Of a stretch of 64,000 nucleotides of DNA, positions 22,517-38,090 are shown one piece after another. The notes beneath the pieces were generated by a model. The model did not search any database. It was not told the origin of the DNA and saw only the letters and a program-made list of their open reading frames with translations. Within the stretch, counting starts at the first letter, position 1. Each line of letters opens with the position of its first letter. The DNA is from Scylla paramamosain. Taxonomy: Eukaryota; Arthropoda; Malacostraca; Decapoda; Portunidae. The position numbers were made by a program, and so were the translations under genes. The DNA lies in NCBI RefSeq assembly GCF_035594125.1, contig NC_087156.1, forward strand, positions 12,296,806-12,360,805. The letters run 5' to 3'.

Positions 22517-22524
22517 TACTCGTA
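22517..22524 (+). other. TACTCGTA insertion, right-arm-specific (candidate transposon footprint)
   Basis: The right arm reads ACTTTA-TACTCGTA-GGAAAAGG. The mirrored left-arm site (about 19211-19225) reads as ACTTTA-TA-GGAAAAGG in the same direction. Exactly six bases are added at a TA, leaving TA on both sides of CTCG. Both flanks match otherwise. Confidence 0.9.
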
Positions 22525-25500
22525 GGAAAAGGAAACGATATATCCAGAAATGTGTTTTTTGAGTGTTTATGAGCGTGTTAGGCACCAAAACGGTTAAAAA
22601 AACATGAAAAGTACCCTATGTGGAAAAAAGAAACATCATTACCAAAAACGCTTCTCTTCGGTCTTTTTGAGCGAAATAGACTCAAAATATTTGTTATTAA
22701 TAATGTTATGTGTCTTCATATAAAGTGTTATTCATGCGTTTTAATGTTTTTGTACCTAAGAACGAAAAACTTTCATAATACACGTTTCTCGTAGAGTCTT
22801 TTCGTTTTGAAACATGCTTTCTTGTAACAATATAATTTCCCGATATCAAGGGCTTTCCATGCATTTTGGCGTTTCGGTACCTAATAATGTGAAATATGCT
22901 CAAAACACACGTTTTTGTTAATGTTGTTCTGTTTCTTTTAGTTTAGGTTTAGGTTTAGTTTAGTTTTTAGGTTTAGCGTTTCAATACCTAAAATGTTAAA
23001 AAAATAATTATAATACATGTTTTTCGTAATGTCATTACGTCTACCTATTAAGAGTATTTTGCATCCATTTTAATGTTTTTGTATGCAACAAACTCAAAAA
23101 ACTCTCAAAATACTTGTTTTTGGTAATAATATTCTTCTACATAAAAGGTGTTTTGCATGCTTTTTTAGGGTTTCGGTACGTAAGAGGCTGAAAAACTCTG
23201 AAAAGACACGTTTTTTGGTAAAGTTGTTTTCTATTCCCATTTAGGGTGTTTACCATTGCATTTTAAACACACACACAAAAAAAAAACATTTTTTGAAATG
23301 TAGTATCGTTTCCAAATATATTGGTACTTAACAATGTGGAAAAAAAAAAAACACTCAAATTACGCGGTTTTTGGTAATGTTGTTCTGTTTCTTTGTATAA
23401 GGTGGTATTAGCGCATTTTCGCATTTCGGTACCTGGGAAGCTCAAAAACACTTATAATACACTTTTCTTCTAATGTCTTTTTTGTTTCCCCACATAGTAT
23501 ACTTTTCATATATTTTGGTGTTATTCTGTAAGAAGCTCAAAAGCACTCAAAATACTTGTTTTTGGTAATGTTATTCTGTTTCTGCATAAAGGGTGTTTTG
23601 CATGCATTTTACCTTTTTGGTACATAAGAAGTTCAAAAACACTCAAAAGTCATGCTTTTCGTTAAGTCGTTTTGTATTCCCAAATAAAGTGATTTCCATG
23701 CTTTTTAGCGTATTGGTGCTTAACACGCTCAAAAACATTTAAAAGATACATTTCTGGAAATTTCGTTTTTATCCATATAGAGGATTTTCTATGCATTTTG
23801 GCGATTTGTTATTTATTAATGTGAAAACACTCAAAATACACGTTTTTTGGTCTCGATATCGAGTACTATTCTTGAGTTTCAGCATTTTGTTACCTATGAT
23901 GCTCAAAACACTTATAATAGATTTTCTTCGTAATGTCCTTTCGTTTCCCCATATAACGTTATTTTCATGCATTTTTGCATTTTTGTACGTAACACGCTAA
24001 AAACACTCGAAATAGTTATTTTTTGTAATATTATTCTTTTTCTCCATAAAGTGTTTTGTATTCGTTATAGCGTTTTATACGTAGGAAGCTCTATAATATT
24101 CAAAAGACACGTTTTCTCGTAATGATGTTTTATATTGCCATATACGTTGTTTTGCATGTATTTTGGCATTTTGTTAAATACACTCAAAATATAAGTTTTA
24201 GGTAATTTTTTTTTTATTAAGTGCTGTCAATGCGTTTTAGCGTCTTTGTACCTAAAAAGGTTAAAACAAAAACGATCATAAAAGATCTCTGATAATGTCC
24301 TTTCGTTTCCCAAAATAGAGGATTTTGCATATATCTTGGCGTTTCTTTACGTAACAAGCTCAAAAAAACTCAAAATACTTGTTTTTCGTAAGGTTATTCT
24401 CTCTTTTTTTTTTTATAGTGTGTTTTGCATGTTTTAGAGTTTTGGTGCTAAGGAAATTCAAAAATCCTGAAAAGACACTTGTACGTAATGTTGTTTTACA
24501 TGTATATTCCCATATAGGGTGATTTCTATGTTTTTTTTTTTTTTTTTAGCATTATGATGCCTAATACCAAAAAAAAAAATAAATAAATAAATAAATAAAA
24601 AACCCTCAAAAAACATTTTTCTAGTAATGTAGTTTTGTTTCCATATATAGGTGACTGTAAATACATTATGGCATTTTGGTACCTAATAATAAAAAAATAA
24701 AAAAAACACCCAAATACAAATTATTCTTAATGTTGTTCTGATTTTTCGATATAAAGTGCACTAAAAAGTTCATGCGTATTAGTATTGTGCTACCTAAGAA
24801 GCTCTAAAACTCTCATAATACACCTTTTTCCTAATGTCTTTTCGTTTAATATTACAGAGTCTTTTGCTTGCATTTTGGCATTTTTCCACGTACTAAGCTC
24901 AAAAACAAAAACACGTTTTTGATACTTATACTTTTTCTTCATGCTTTTTTTTTTTTTTTTGCAAGCGTTTCAGCGTTTTTGGTACGTAAGTAGCTCAAAA
25001 ACACTATAAAGAGACGTTTTGGTAATGTCTTGTTCTCCCATATAGGGTACTTTCCCTCTTTTTTTTTTTTTTAGTTTGGGTGTCTGCACGCACATAAATA
25101 AAAAAAAAAAAAAAAAAACATATTCCTGGAAATCTCGTTTCCTTTCTCCATATAGGGTGCTTTCCACGGATTTAAAAACCTAACAATATGATATACACTC
25201 AAAATAACACGTAATGTAATTCTGTTTCTCTCTATAGAGTGTTATTCATACTCATTCATAGAGTTTTGGTACTTATGAAACTAATAAAATACTCATAATA
25301 CACGTTTTTCGTAATGTTTATCCATTTCCCCATTTAAGGTACTGTGCTTACTTTTTGGCGTTTTTCTACGAAACAACTTGATAAAACACTCAAAATACTT
25401 ATTTTCTTAATGTTATTAATAATATTTTGCATGCGTTTCAAAGTATTGGTACATAAGTTGCTCAAAAACAGTGGAAAAAAAAAAAAACGTTTCTGGTAAT

Positions 25501-28500
25501 GTGTTGTTTTCCCATATAGGGTGTTTTTTTGTTTCTTTTTTTTTTTTCGTTTTGGTGTCTAACACGCTCATTAACAATCAGAAGACACTTTTCTTGAAAT
25601 CTCGTTTTCTTTCACCATATAGGGTGTTTTGTTTGCATTTTGGAGTTTTGGTACCTGACAATGTGAAATACACTCAAAATACGTTTTTGGAAATATTGTT
25701 CTGTTTTGTTTTTTTTTCTATAGAGAGCTAATTATTGCCTTTTAGCGGTTTGTTACTTAAGTGGTAAAAAAAAAAAAAAAACACCTTTCTCGTAATATTT
25801 TTTTTTCCATTTAACCAAATAGGGTACTTGGAATGTATTTTGACGTTTTTCACGTAACAGCCTCAAAAACAATCAAAAAACTTGTTTTGTTAATGTTATT
25901 CTGTTTCTCCATCAAGGGTGTTTTGCATGCGTTTTAGAGTTCTGATACCTAAGTTGCTCAAAAATACTGAAAAGAGACATTTTTGATAATGTTTTGTTTT
26001 CCATTACAGTGTGATTTCCATGCTTTTCATCGTTTTGGAGGTAGAACACTCATAAACACTCAAAAGACACCTTTCTGGAAAACTCGTTTCCTTTCGCATG
26101 CTTTACATGTGTACCTAACAATGAGAAATACACTCCAATTACAAGTTTTTGGTAATGCTATTATGTTTCTCCATGAAGTTTTTTTTTTTTTTTTTGCATG
26201 TGGCTTAGGTTTTTGGTATAAAATAAGCTCAAAAACACTTAAAAGACACGTTTTCCTTAGTGTTCTTTTGTTGTTCAAATCAAGTGATTTCCAAGCTTTA
26301 TATCGGTTTAGTGTCTAAACACTCAAAAAACGCGTTTCTGGAAACATCGTTTCATTTCCTCATAAAGGTTACTTTGCATGCATTTTTGCGTTTTCTACGT
26401 AACAAGCTCATAAACACATAAAATACTTGTTTTTGGGAATTTCATTCTGTTTCTCCATAAAGAGTGTTTTGCAAACGTATGAGCGTTTTGGTACGTAAGA
26501 AGCTCAAAATGATTGAAAAGACATGTTTTTGATAATGTTTTTTTATTCCCATATGTTGATCTTTCCATGCTTTTTAGCATTCTTGTACCTAGCAGATTCA
26601 TAAACATTCAAAAGACACGTTTCATTAAATTTAGTTTTGTTTGTTAGTTAGTGGCGTTTTGGCACCTAACAATATGAAAAAAAAACACTCAAAATACACG
26701 TTTTTGGTAATGTTGTTATGTTTATCCATACAGAGTGCTATTCATGCGTTTTCACATTTTGCTACCTAAGAAGCTCAAATTTACTCAATACACGTTTCTC
26801 GTAATGTCTTTTTCTTTCTTCATATAGAATACTTTGCATACATTATGGCGTTTTTCTTCCTAACAAGCTCAAAACTCTCAAATGATTTCTTTTCGGTGAT
26901 ATTATTCTGTTTTTCCAAAAAGTGTGTTTTTCATGCATTTTACCTTCTTGGTACGTAAGAAGCTGAAAAAAAAATTCAAAAGACACGTTTTTGGCATAGT
27001 TTTTATTTTTTTTATTTCCATGTATATGTGTATATAAACCTGTTAACTACAAAACAGTAAAAAGCATGAAAACTTCCCTATACTGGAAAAGCAAAAACAA
27101 CATTCCCCCCAAAAAACGTATTTTGTGGGGTATTTTTCAGCTACTAACGTACAAAAACGCTAAAATGCTTGCAAAAATCCCTTCATGGAAAAAACAAATA
27201 ACCTTACCAGAAACTAGTATTTCATTTTATTTCTTAAGCTTGTCACGTACAAAAGCGCCAAAATACATGCAAAGTACACTATATATGGATACGAAAGTGC
27301 ATTATGAGAAACGTGCAGTATGAGTGTTTTCAAATTATTAGGTACCAAAACGATAAAGCGAATGAATAGCACTCTATATGGAGAAACAAAAACGCAAAAA
27401 TTCATGCAAAGCATCTTATATGAGGGAAAATACGACACTTCTAGAAACGTGTCTTTTCAGTGTTTGGAAGCGTATTAGGTACCAAAATGCTAAAAAGCAA
27501 AGAAAGAACCATACATGGGAAAACAAAACATTACAAAAAAAACTTTCATTGTTTTGAGCTACTTACATACTAAAACGCAAAGGCGCATGCAAAACACCTT
27601 TTAGGCGCAAAGGCGCATGCAAAACACCAAAAATTTATCTTTTGGGTATTTTCAGCTACTAACATACCATAACGCTGAGAAGAATGCAAAACACCCTTTA
27701 TTACCATATTTTTTTTTCTTTTTACATATAAAAAGAAACATAAATGTATGCAAAATATTTTGCATGAGGAAACCAAAAGACATTAGTTTAAACTTTTATA
27801 ATAATTTTTTTTTTTTATTTCTTAGGAACCAAGACCTATTTGACGCAATGACTCTATATGGAGAAAAGAACAAGATTACAAAAAATGTGCTTTTTGGGTG
27901 TTTTCACATTGTTAGGTACGAAAACACTCTATAAACAGTTTTATTTGTGGGTTTTAGCTTTTTCATACTTAATGAACTTAAAAAAACTCATAATACATGT
28001 TTCTCGTAACGTCCTTTCATTTTCCAAACATAGGGTTCTTTCCATGTATTTTAGCTTTTTTTCTAGGTAACATGAAAAACAATCAAAATACATGTTTTTT
28101 CGTAATGTTATTCTGTTTCTCCATAAATGGTGTTTTGCATGCGTTTTAGCGTTTTGTTATGTAAAGAGCTCAAAAACACTTAAAGGGAAGTTCTTGGTAA
28201 AAGTTCTTTTTATTCCCATATAATGTGATTGCCGTGCTTTTTACTGCTTTATTGCCTATCACGCTCAAAAACTTTTTGGTAATGTCATATTTTTCCCACA
28301 TAAAGCTAGTTTCGCATGCAATTTGGGGTTTTGGTAACTAAGAATATGAAAAGCACTCAAAATACACACATTTGGTAAAGTTGTTCTGTATTCTTAATTA
28401 AGAGTGTTATTCCTGAGTTTCAGCATTTTGGTATCTAAGAAAATTCTTTATATACACAAGTTTTTGCGTTTTTTGCCTTGTGGTTCTTGTGAAACTATAA

Positions 28501-31500
28501 AACAATCATTATACACATTTCTCGTAATGTCCCTTTGTATCCCAATATAGAGTGCTTTCCATCCATTTTCGCATTTTTTGAAGGTAAGAAGCTCAAAAAC
28601 ATTAAAAATATACCTTTTTGGTAATATTATTCTATTTCTTCATATTCGTTGGTTTGCATCCGGTTTAGCGTTTTTCTACGTAAAACACTTTAAAGACACT
28701 TTTTTCAGTAATTTTGTGATGGATTCCCATTTTCAGTGTCTTCCATATTATTTATCGTTTTGGTGCCTAATATGCTGAAAAACACTCAAAAGACAGGTAC
28801 CTATGAAGAAAAAAAAAATCCTATTTTTTTATTTATTTATTTATTTTTTTTTTTTTTTTCTCTCTATAAAGAGGTTTTAGCTTTTTTGGTACTTATGGAA
28901 CTTAAAAACACTCATAATACACGTTTCTCGTAATGTCCTTTCTTTTCCCAGACATAGGGTTCTTTGCATGTATTTAAGCGTTTTTAGAGGTAACATGATC
29001 AAAAACACCCAAAATACATGTTTTTGGTAATGTTAATCTGTTTCTCCATAAAGGGTGTTTTGCATGCGTTTTAGCGTTTTGGTATATAAGGAGTTAAAAA
29101 ACACTTCAAGGCAAGTTCTTGGTAAAAGTTGGTTTTATTCCCATGTAATGTGATTGCCCTCCTTTTTAGTGCTTTATTGCCTAACACGCTCGAAAACACT
29201 CAAAAGACACTTTTCTGGTAATGTCATTTTTTTTTCCACATAAAGCCAGTATCGCATGCAATTTGGGGTTTTGGTCAATAAGAATGTGAAAAACACTCAA
29301 AATACACGCATTTAGTAAGGTTGTTCTGTTTTTCAATTAAGAGTGTTATTCAGGAGTTTCAGCATTTTGGTATCTAAGAAACTTCTCCATATACACGAGT
29401 TTTTGCGTTTTTTGCCTTGTGGTTCTTGTGAAACTATAAAACACATATTATACACGTTTCTCGTAATGTCTTTTTGTTTTCTTATATAGAGTGCTTTGCA
29501 TCCATTTCCGCGTTTTATTTTTGTTGGTAACTAGCTCAAAAACACTTAAAATATACCTTTTTGGTAATGTTAAACTATTTCTCCATATTGGTTGGTTTGC
29601 ATCCGTTTTAGCATTTTCTACGTAAAACACCGAAAAAACACGTTTTCATTATTTTTTTTTTTCGGATTCCCATATAGAGTGACTTCCATATTATTTATCG
29701 TTTTGGTGCCTAACATGCTGAAAAACACTCAAAAGACAGGTTTCTGGTAAAGTCGTTTAATTTCCCCATATAGGTGGCTTTGCATGCACTTTAGGGTTTG
29801 GTACGAGTGTTATTCATGAGTTTCAGCATTTTGGTATCTAAGAAACTCCTCCACATACACGAGTTTTTGCGTTTTTTGCGAAACATTATACATGTTTCTG
29901 GTAATCTCCTTTTGTTTCCAAATATAGAGTGGATTGCATGCATTTTCGCGTTTTTTGTAGGTAACAAGCTCAAAAACACTAAAAATATAATGTTATATAA
30001 TATATAATATATAATTGTTATATAATGGTAATGTTATTTTATTTCTTCATATTGGTTGGTTTCCATCCGTTTTAACATTTTTCTACGTAAAACACTGAAA
30101 TGACATGTTTTCAGTAATTTTGTTTTGGATTCCCATATTCCATATTATTTATCGTTTTGGTGCAGTCAAAAGACACGTTTCCGGTAACGTCGTTTAATTT
30201 CCACATATAGGTGGCTTTTGCATGCATGTGGCTTTGGTACACAATAGTCTGAAAAAAAGCTAAACTTAACGTTTTTGATAATGTTCTTTTTTTCACATAA
30301 TTACCCTGAATTTTGCCAGAATTTTGGCATCTCGGTACTTATGAAGATGAACAAAAAAAAAAAAAGCTATTTATTTATTTATTTATTTTTTTCTCTATAA
30401 AGAGTGTTATATATGGGTCTTACCTTTTTGGTACTTAAGGAACTTAAAAACACTCATTATACACGTTTCTCGTAATATCCTTTCGTATCCCAAACATAGG
30501 GTTCTTTGCATGTATTTAAGCGTTTTTATAGGTAACATGATCAAAAACACTCAAAATACATGTTTTTGGTAATGTTATTGTGTTTCTCCATAAAGGGTGT
30601 TTTGCATTCGTTTTAGCGTTTGGTATGTAAGGAGCTCAAAAACATTTAACGGCAAGTTCTTGGTAAAAGTTGGTTTTTATTAACATGTAATGTGGTTGTT
30701 CTTCTTTTTAGTGATTTATTGCCTAACACGCTCAAAAACACTCAAAAGACACTTCTCTGGTAATATATTTTTTTCCCACATATTGCTAGTTTCGCATGCA
30801 ATTTCGGGTTTTGGTAACTAAGAATGTGAAAAAACACAATGTTCTTTTGTTTCCAAATATAGAGTGCTTTGCATCCATTTTCACGATTTAAATACACTCA
30901 AAATACATGTCTTTGGTAATGTTATTCTGTTTCACCATAAAGAGTGTTTTGCATGCGTTTTAGTGTTTTGGTATATAAGGAGCTGAAAAACACATAAATG
31001 CAAGTTCTTGGTAAAAATTCGTTTTCCTCCAATGTAATGTGATTGCCCTCCTTCTTAGTGCTTTATTTTCTATCACGCTCAAAAACACTCAAAACACACT
31101 TTTCTGGTAAAGTCTTTTTTTTTTTCCCACGAATCTATTTTCGCATGCAATTTGGAGTTTTGCTAACTAAGAATGTGAAAAGCACTCAAAATACACGCAT
31201 TTATTAAGGCTGTTCTGTTTCTCAATTAAGAGTGTTATACATGACTTTTAGCATTTTTGTATCTAGGAAACCTCTCCATATACACGAGATTTTGCGTTTT
31301 TTGCCTTGTGGTTCTTTTGAATTATAAAACACTCATTATACGCTTTTCTTGCAATGTCCTTTTGTTCCTTTTGTTTGTTTGTTTTGTTATTCTCTTTCTC
31401 TATAAAAAGGTGTTTTGCATGCGTTTTAGCGTTTTGGTATGTAATTAGCTCAAAAACACTTAAAGGCAAGTTCTTGGTAAAAGTTGTTATTATACCCATG

Positions 31501-34500
31501 TAATGTGATTCCTCTGCTTTTTAGTGCTTTTTTGCCTAACACGCTCAAAAACACTTAAAAGACACTTTTCTGGTAATATCATTTTTTTTCCCACATAAAG
31601 CTAGTTTTGCATTGAATTTGGGGTTTTGGTAACTAAGAATGTGAAAAAAAAACTCAAAACACAGGCATTTAGTAAGGTTGTTCTATTTCTTAATTAAAAG
31701 TGTTATTCATGAGTTTCAGCATTTTGGTATGTAAGAAACTTTTCTAATACACACATTTGGTAAGGTATTTCTGTTTCAAAATTAAAAGTGTTATTAATGA
31801 GTTTCAGCTTTTTTGGTATGTAAGAACCTTCTTTATGTACACGAGTTTTTGAGTATTTTACCTTGTGGTTCTTGTCAAACTATAAAACACTCATACACGT
31901 TTCTCGTAATGTCCTCTTCTTTGCCAATATTAAAGTGCTTTCCATCCATTTTTGCATTTTTTTTAGAAAACAAGCTCAAAAACACATCAAAATATATATT
32001 TTTGGTAATGTTATTCTATTTCTTCATATTGGTTGGTTTGCATCCGTTTTAGCGTTTTTCTACGTAAATCACTGAAAAGACACGTTTTAAGTAATATATA
32101 TTGTTGAGATTGCTGAAAAAAACACTCAAAAGACAGGTTTCTGGTAAATTCGTGTAATTTCCTCATATAGGTGGATTTGCATGCACTTTAGAGTTTGTAC
32201 ATAACTCCGGAAAAAGCTAAAATTATTATTTATTTTTTTCTTTTTTTACAAAATTTCCATGAATTTTGCCAGAATTTTGGCATCTCGGTACCTATGAAGA
32301 TGAATAACAATTTTTTTCTCTCTATAAAGAAAATTCAGGGAAATTATGTGGAAAAAACATAAAAAAAATAATTTTAGCTTTTTCCGGAGTTATGTACGAA
32401 ACCCGGAAGTGCATGCAAAGCCACCTATATGGGGAAATTACACTTTACAAGAAACGTGTCTTTGGGTGTTTTCATCAATTTCAACAATATTACTGAAAAC
32501 GTGTCTTTTCAGTTTTAGCGTAGAATTCTAAAACGGATGCAAACCAACCAATATGAAGAAATAGAATAACATTACAAAAAAAGTTGAGTATTTTTTAGCT
32601 TGTTACCTACAAAAAACACAAAAATGAATGCAAAGCAGTCTATATTGGGAAACAAAAGAATATTAGAAGAAAATTGTATAATGAATGTTTTTATAGTTTT
32701 CAAGAACCATAAGGAAAAAATCGCAAAAACTCGCATATATGGAGAAGTTTCTTAGATACCAAAATACTGAAACTCATGAATAACACTCTTAATTCAGAAG
32801 CAGAACAATCTTAGGAAATGAGTAAATTTTGAGTGTTTTTTTTTTCATATTCTTAGTGGTCCAACCCCAAATTACATGCTAGAATGTGGAAAAAAATTAA
32901 ATTACTAGAAAAGTGTCTTTTTAGTGTTTTTCAGCGTGTTTGGCAATAAAGCACTAAAAAGCAGGGCAATCACATTACATGGGAATATAACCAATTTTTA
33001 GCATGAACTTGCCTTTAAGTTTTTTTTTGAGCTCCTTACATACCAAAACGCTAAAACCCATGCAAAACACCCCTTATGGATAAACAGAATAACATTATCA
33101 AAAACATGTATTTTGAGTGTTTTTGAGCTTGTTACCAATAAAAAAACGCTTAAATACATGCAAAAATACCTATGTTTGGGAATGAAAGGACATTACGAGT
33201 AATGTGTATTATGAGTGTTTATAAGTTCCTTAAGTACCAAAAAGCTAAAACCCACAAATAACACTGTTTATAGAGAAAAAAAAAAAAAAATAAATAAATA
33301 AATAGCATTTTTTTTATTGATCTTTATAGGTACCGAGATGCCAACATTCTGGCAAAATTCAGGAAAATTACGTGAAAAAAGAATATTATGAAAAAGGTTA
33401 ATTTTAGCTTTTTTTTCTTACTGTTATGTACCAAACCCTAAAGTGTATGCAAAGCCACCTATATGGGGAAATTAAACGACTTTACAAGAAACCTGTCTTT
33501 TCAGTGTTTTTCAGCATGTTAGGCATCAAAAACGATAAATAACATGGAAGTTACTCTATATGGGAATCCAAAACAAAATTACTGAAAACGTGTCTTTTCT
33601 GTTTTTCGTAGAAAAAAATCTAAAACGGATGGAAACCAACCAATATGAAGAAATTGAATAACATTACCAAAAAATTATATTTTGAGTGTTTTTGATCATG
33701 TTACCTATAAAAACGCTTAAATACATGCAAAGAACCTTATCTTTAGGAAACAAAAGGACATTACGAGAAACGAGTATTATGAGTGTTTTTTACGTTCCTT
33801 AAGTACCAAAAAGCTTAAACCCACATATAACACTCTTTATAGAGAAAAAATAAATAAATAAGAAAAATAGCATTTTATTTTATTTTATTTTTTGTTATTG
33901 ATCTTCATAGGTACCGAAATGCCAAAATTCTGGCAAAATTCAGGGAAATTATGTGAAAAAAGAATATCAAAAAAGTTAATTTTAGCTTTTTTTTTTCAGA
34001 CCGTTATGTACCAAACCCTAAACTGCATGTAGAGCCACCTATATGGGGAAATTAAACGACTTTACTTGAAACCTGTCTTTTGCCTGTTTTTCAGTATGTT
34101 AGGCACGAAAACAATGAATAATATGGAAGTCACTCTGTATGGGAATCCAAAACAAAATTACTGAAAACGTGTCTTTTCAGTGTTTTACGTAGAAAAACGC
34201 TAAAACGAATGCAAATCAACCAATATCATGAAATAGAATAATATTTCCAAAAAGGTATTTTTTGTGTTTTTGAGCAAAAATGGATGCAAATCTCTCTATA
34301 TTCGGAAACAAAAGGACATTACGAGAAACGTTTATAATTAGTGTTTTATAGTTTCACAAGAACCACAAGGCAAAACAAGCAAAAACTCGTGTATATGGAG
34401 ATTTTTCTTAGATACCAAAATGATGAAATTCATGAATAACACTCTTAATTGAGAAACAGAACAACCTTACCAAATGCGTGTATTTTGAGTGTTTTCATAT

Positions 34501-37500
34501 TCTTAGTTACCAAAACCCGAAATTACATGCGAAACTAGCTTTATGTTGGAAATAAATGACATTTCCAGAAAAAAAAGCGTCTTTTGAGTGTTTTTGAGCG
34601 TGTTAGGCAATAAAGCACAAAAAAAGCAGGGCAATGACATTACATGGGAATAAATCCAACATTTACCAAGAACTTGTCTTTAAGTGTTTTTCAGTTCCTT
34701 ACGTACCAAAACGCTAAAATGCATGCAAAACACCCTTTATTGAGAAACAAAATAACATTACGAAAAACATGAATTTTCAGTGTTTTTGATCCCTTACGTA
34801 TAAAAACGCTTAAATACCTGCAAAGAACCCTATATTTGGGAAACAAAATGACATTACGAGAAACGTGTATTATGAGTGTTTTTAAGTTCCATGACTACAA
34901 AAAGAGTTAAAACCCAGAAATAACACTCTTTATAGAGAAAATAAATAAATAAATAAAAACTAGGATTTTTTTTTTATTTATCTTCATAGGCACCAAGATG
35001 CCAAAATTCTGGCAAAATTCAAGGAAATTATGTGAAAAAATAATATTATGAAAAAAGTTAATTTTAGCTTCTTTTTTTTCGGCCTGTTATGTATCAAAAC
35101 GATAAATAATATGGAAGTCACTCTTTATGGGAATCCAAAACAAAATTACTGAAAACGTGTCTTTTTAGTGTTTTACTTAGAAAATAATTAAAACGGATGC
35201 AAACCAACCAATATGAAGAAATAGAATAATATTACTAAAAAGTTATATTTTGAGTTTTTTGAGCTTGTTACCTACAGAAAAAGAGAAAAAATAGTTGCAA
35301 AGCACTCAATATTGGGAAAGAAAAGGACATTACGGGAAACGTGTATAATGGGTGTTTTGTAGTTTCACAAGAACCACAAGGCAAAACACGCAAAAACTCG
35401 TGTATATGGAGATGTTTCTTAGATACGAAAATGCTGAAATTCATGAATAACACTCTTAATTGAGAAACAGAACAACCTTACCAAATGGGTGTATTTTAAA
35501 CCTTTTTAACATTCTTACTTACCAAAACCCCAAATTCCATGCGAAACTAGCTTTATGTGTGAAAAAAATATTACCAGAAAAGTGTCGAGTTTTTTTTCAG
35601 CGTGTTAGGCAATAAAGCACTAAAAACCAGGGCAATCACATTATATGGGAATAAAACCAACTTTTACCAATAACTTGCCTTTAAGTGTTTTTAAGCTCCT
35701 TATATACGAAAACGCTAAAACGCATACAAAACAAGTATTTTGAGTCTTTTGTAAGATTGTTACGTAAAAAAACGCCTAAATGAATCGGAAATATCCTATA
35801 TGGGAAAAATTAAAATACATTGCGAGAAACGTGTATTATGTGTTTTTTTTATTTTCGTAGTATCAAAAGGGTAAAACGCATGAAAAACACTCTATATTGA
35901 GAAACAGTACAATACTGCCAAAAAAAACGTGCATTTTGAGTGTTATGACATTGTTATTTATAAAGAAGCCAAAATTCATGCAAAGACCCATATATAGATA
36001 TATGAAACGACTTTAAAAACGTATGAAAATACCATATATAGAGAAACAGAATACACTAACCAAAAACGTGTATTTTGTGTTTTTTATTTTTTTTGAGCCT
36101 ATTATGTACAAAATCGCCTGTCATCAAACAAATCACCCTGCATATGGAAATAAAAAGGACATTACGAGAAACGTTTGTTGTGTTTTTTTTTTTTAATTAC
36201 TTTCTTAAGTACCAAATCAGTACTTCAATAGTGCTTTGAAGAAAAAGAAAAACTTACCAAAAACGGGTATTTTTTTTACATTGATAATTACCAAAACGCC
36301 AACATGCATGTAAAGCAACCTATATGAAGAAACGAAACGAAATCACTAGAAACTTGTCTTTTGTTATTGTTTGGGCGTGTTAGGCACCAAATCAATAAGC
36401 AGCAACGAAATCACCCCATAGGGGAATACAAAACAACTCTACTAAAGCGTGTCTTTAGAGTGTTTTTTTTAGGTTCTTACGAACTAAAATGTCAAAATAC
36501 ATGCAAACACCCTGTTAGGTAACAAAGCACCAAAAACAGCCTATATGAGGAATCGAAAGGACATGACAAAAAACGTGTATTATGAGTTTTTTTTTTTTTT
36601 TTTTGTTTAGCTTAGGTACCAAAACGCAAAAATGGAGAAAGAAAAAACATTACCAAAATCGTGTAATTTCAAGGTTTTTCACATTGTCAGGTAGCAAAAC
36701 ACCATATTGCTTGCTCGCTATACGAGAAAATTAAACAACAATGTAACAAATGTGTTTTTATGTGTTTTTCAGCGTGTTAGGCACGAAAACAATAAATAGC
36801 ATGGAAAGCACCTTATATAGAAATGCAAAATAATAAGCATGTCTTTTAAGTGTTTTAAACTTTTTACGTTCCAAAACGTTAAAACACGTGCAACAAACAC
36901 GAATAATCTTACCAAACAGAAAGAAAAAAATCTTACCAAAACCGTGTATTTTGAGTCTTTTTGAGTCTGTTACGTACATCATTTTTATGATGTACGTAAC
37001 AGACTCAAAGGAAACGATAGGACATTACGAGAAACGTGCATTATCAGAGTTTTGAGTCTCTTAGGTACCAAACACTAAACCGCCTGAATGAAAATTAATT
37101 ACATTCTATATCTCTTAATAGAGAAAAAGAACATCAGCAAAAACGTGTTTTTACGTTTTTTTTTTTTTTTTCCTTTTTATGTACCAAAACGTCAAAATAT
37201 ATACGAAGCATCCTATATGGGGAAATGGAAAGAAGTTTGGAGAAACAAGTTTTATTTGTGTTTTTGAGCTTCCTAAGTAAGCTTCCTAAGTACCAAAACG
37301 CTAAAAAGGATGAATAGCACACTATATAGAGAAAAAGAACAACATTACGTAAAATCTTTATTTTGAGCGTTTTTCACATTATGTATCAAAACATCATAAT
37401 GCATGCAGATCCCTATATGAAGAAGCAAAACGATATTACAGGAAACGTGTCTTTTGAGCGTTTACTTGAGTGTTAGGAATGAAAATGCTAAAAAGCATTA

Positions 37501-38090
37501 AAAGCACCCTATTTGGCAATATGATATAACATTACCAAGAAAGTGTCTTTAGAGTGTTTTTCACCTTCTTACTTCCGTTATCGCTGAAAAGCATGCAAAA
37601 CAACCTTTACGGAGAAAAATTAACATTATAAAAAACTTGTATTTTCATTGTTTTTGTGCTTGTTAAGTATAAAAGTGCCAAATTACACGCAAAGCATCCT
37701 ACATGGAGAAAAGAAAGGACATTACGAGAAAAGTGTATTATGAGAGATTTTGAGCTTTTTAGGTACCCAGACTCAAAAACACATGATTAGAACTTTATAT
37801 GGAAAAATAACTCTTTACTTTTACTTAAACTTTTTTTTTTATATTGTTAACTACCAAAAGACAAAATGCATTGGAAGCCCCCTTTATCGGGAAACGAAAT
37901 GAAATTATCATCAACGTGTCTTTTGAGTATTTTTCAACGTGTTAGACACCAAAACGCCGAAAAACATGGAAAGCGCTCCATAAAGGAATACAAAATAACA
38001 TTACTAAAAACCTGTTTGAAAGATTCTTATGTACAGAAACGCTAAAACTCAAGCAAAACACCCTTTATAGAGAAGCGAAATAAATATTTC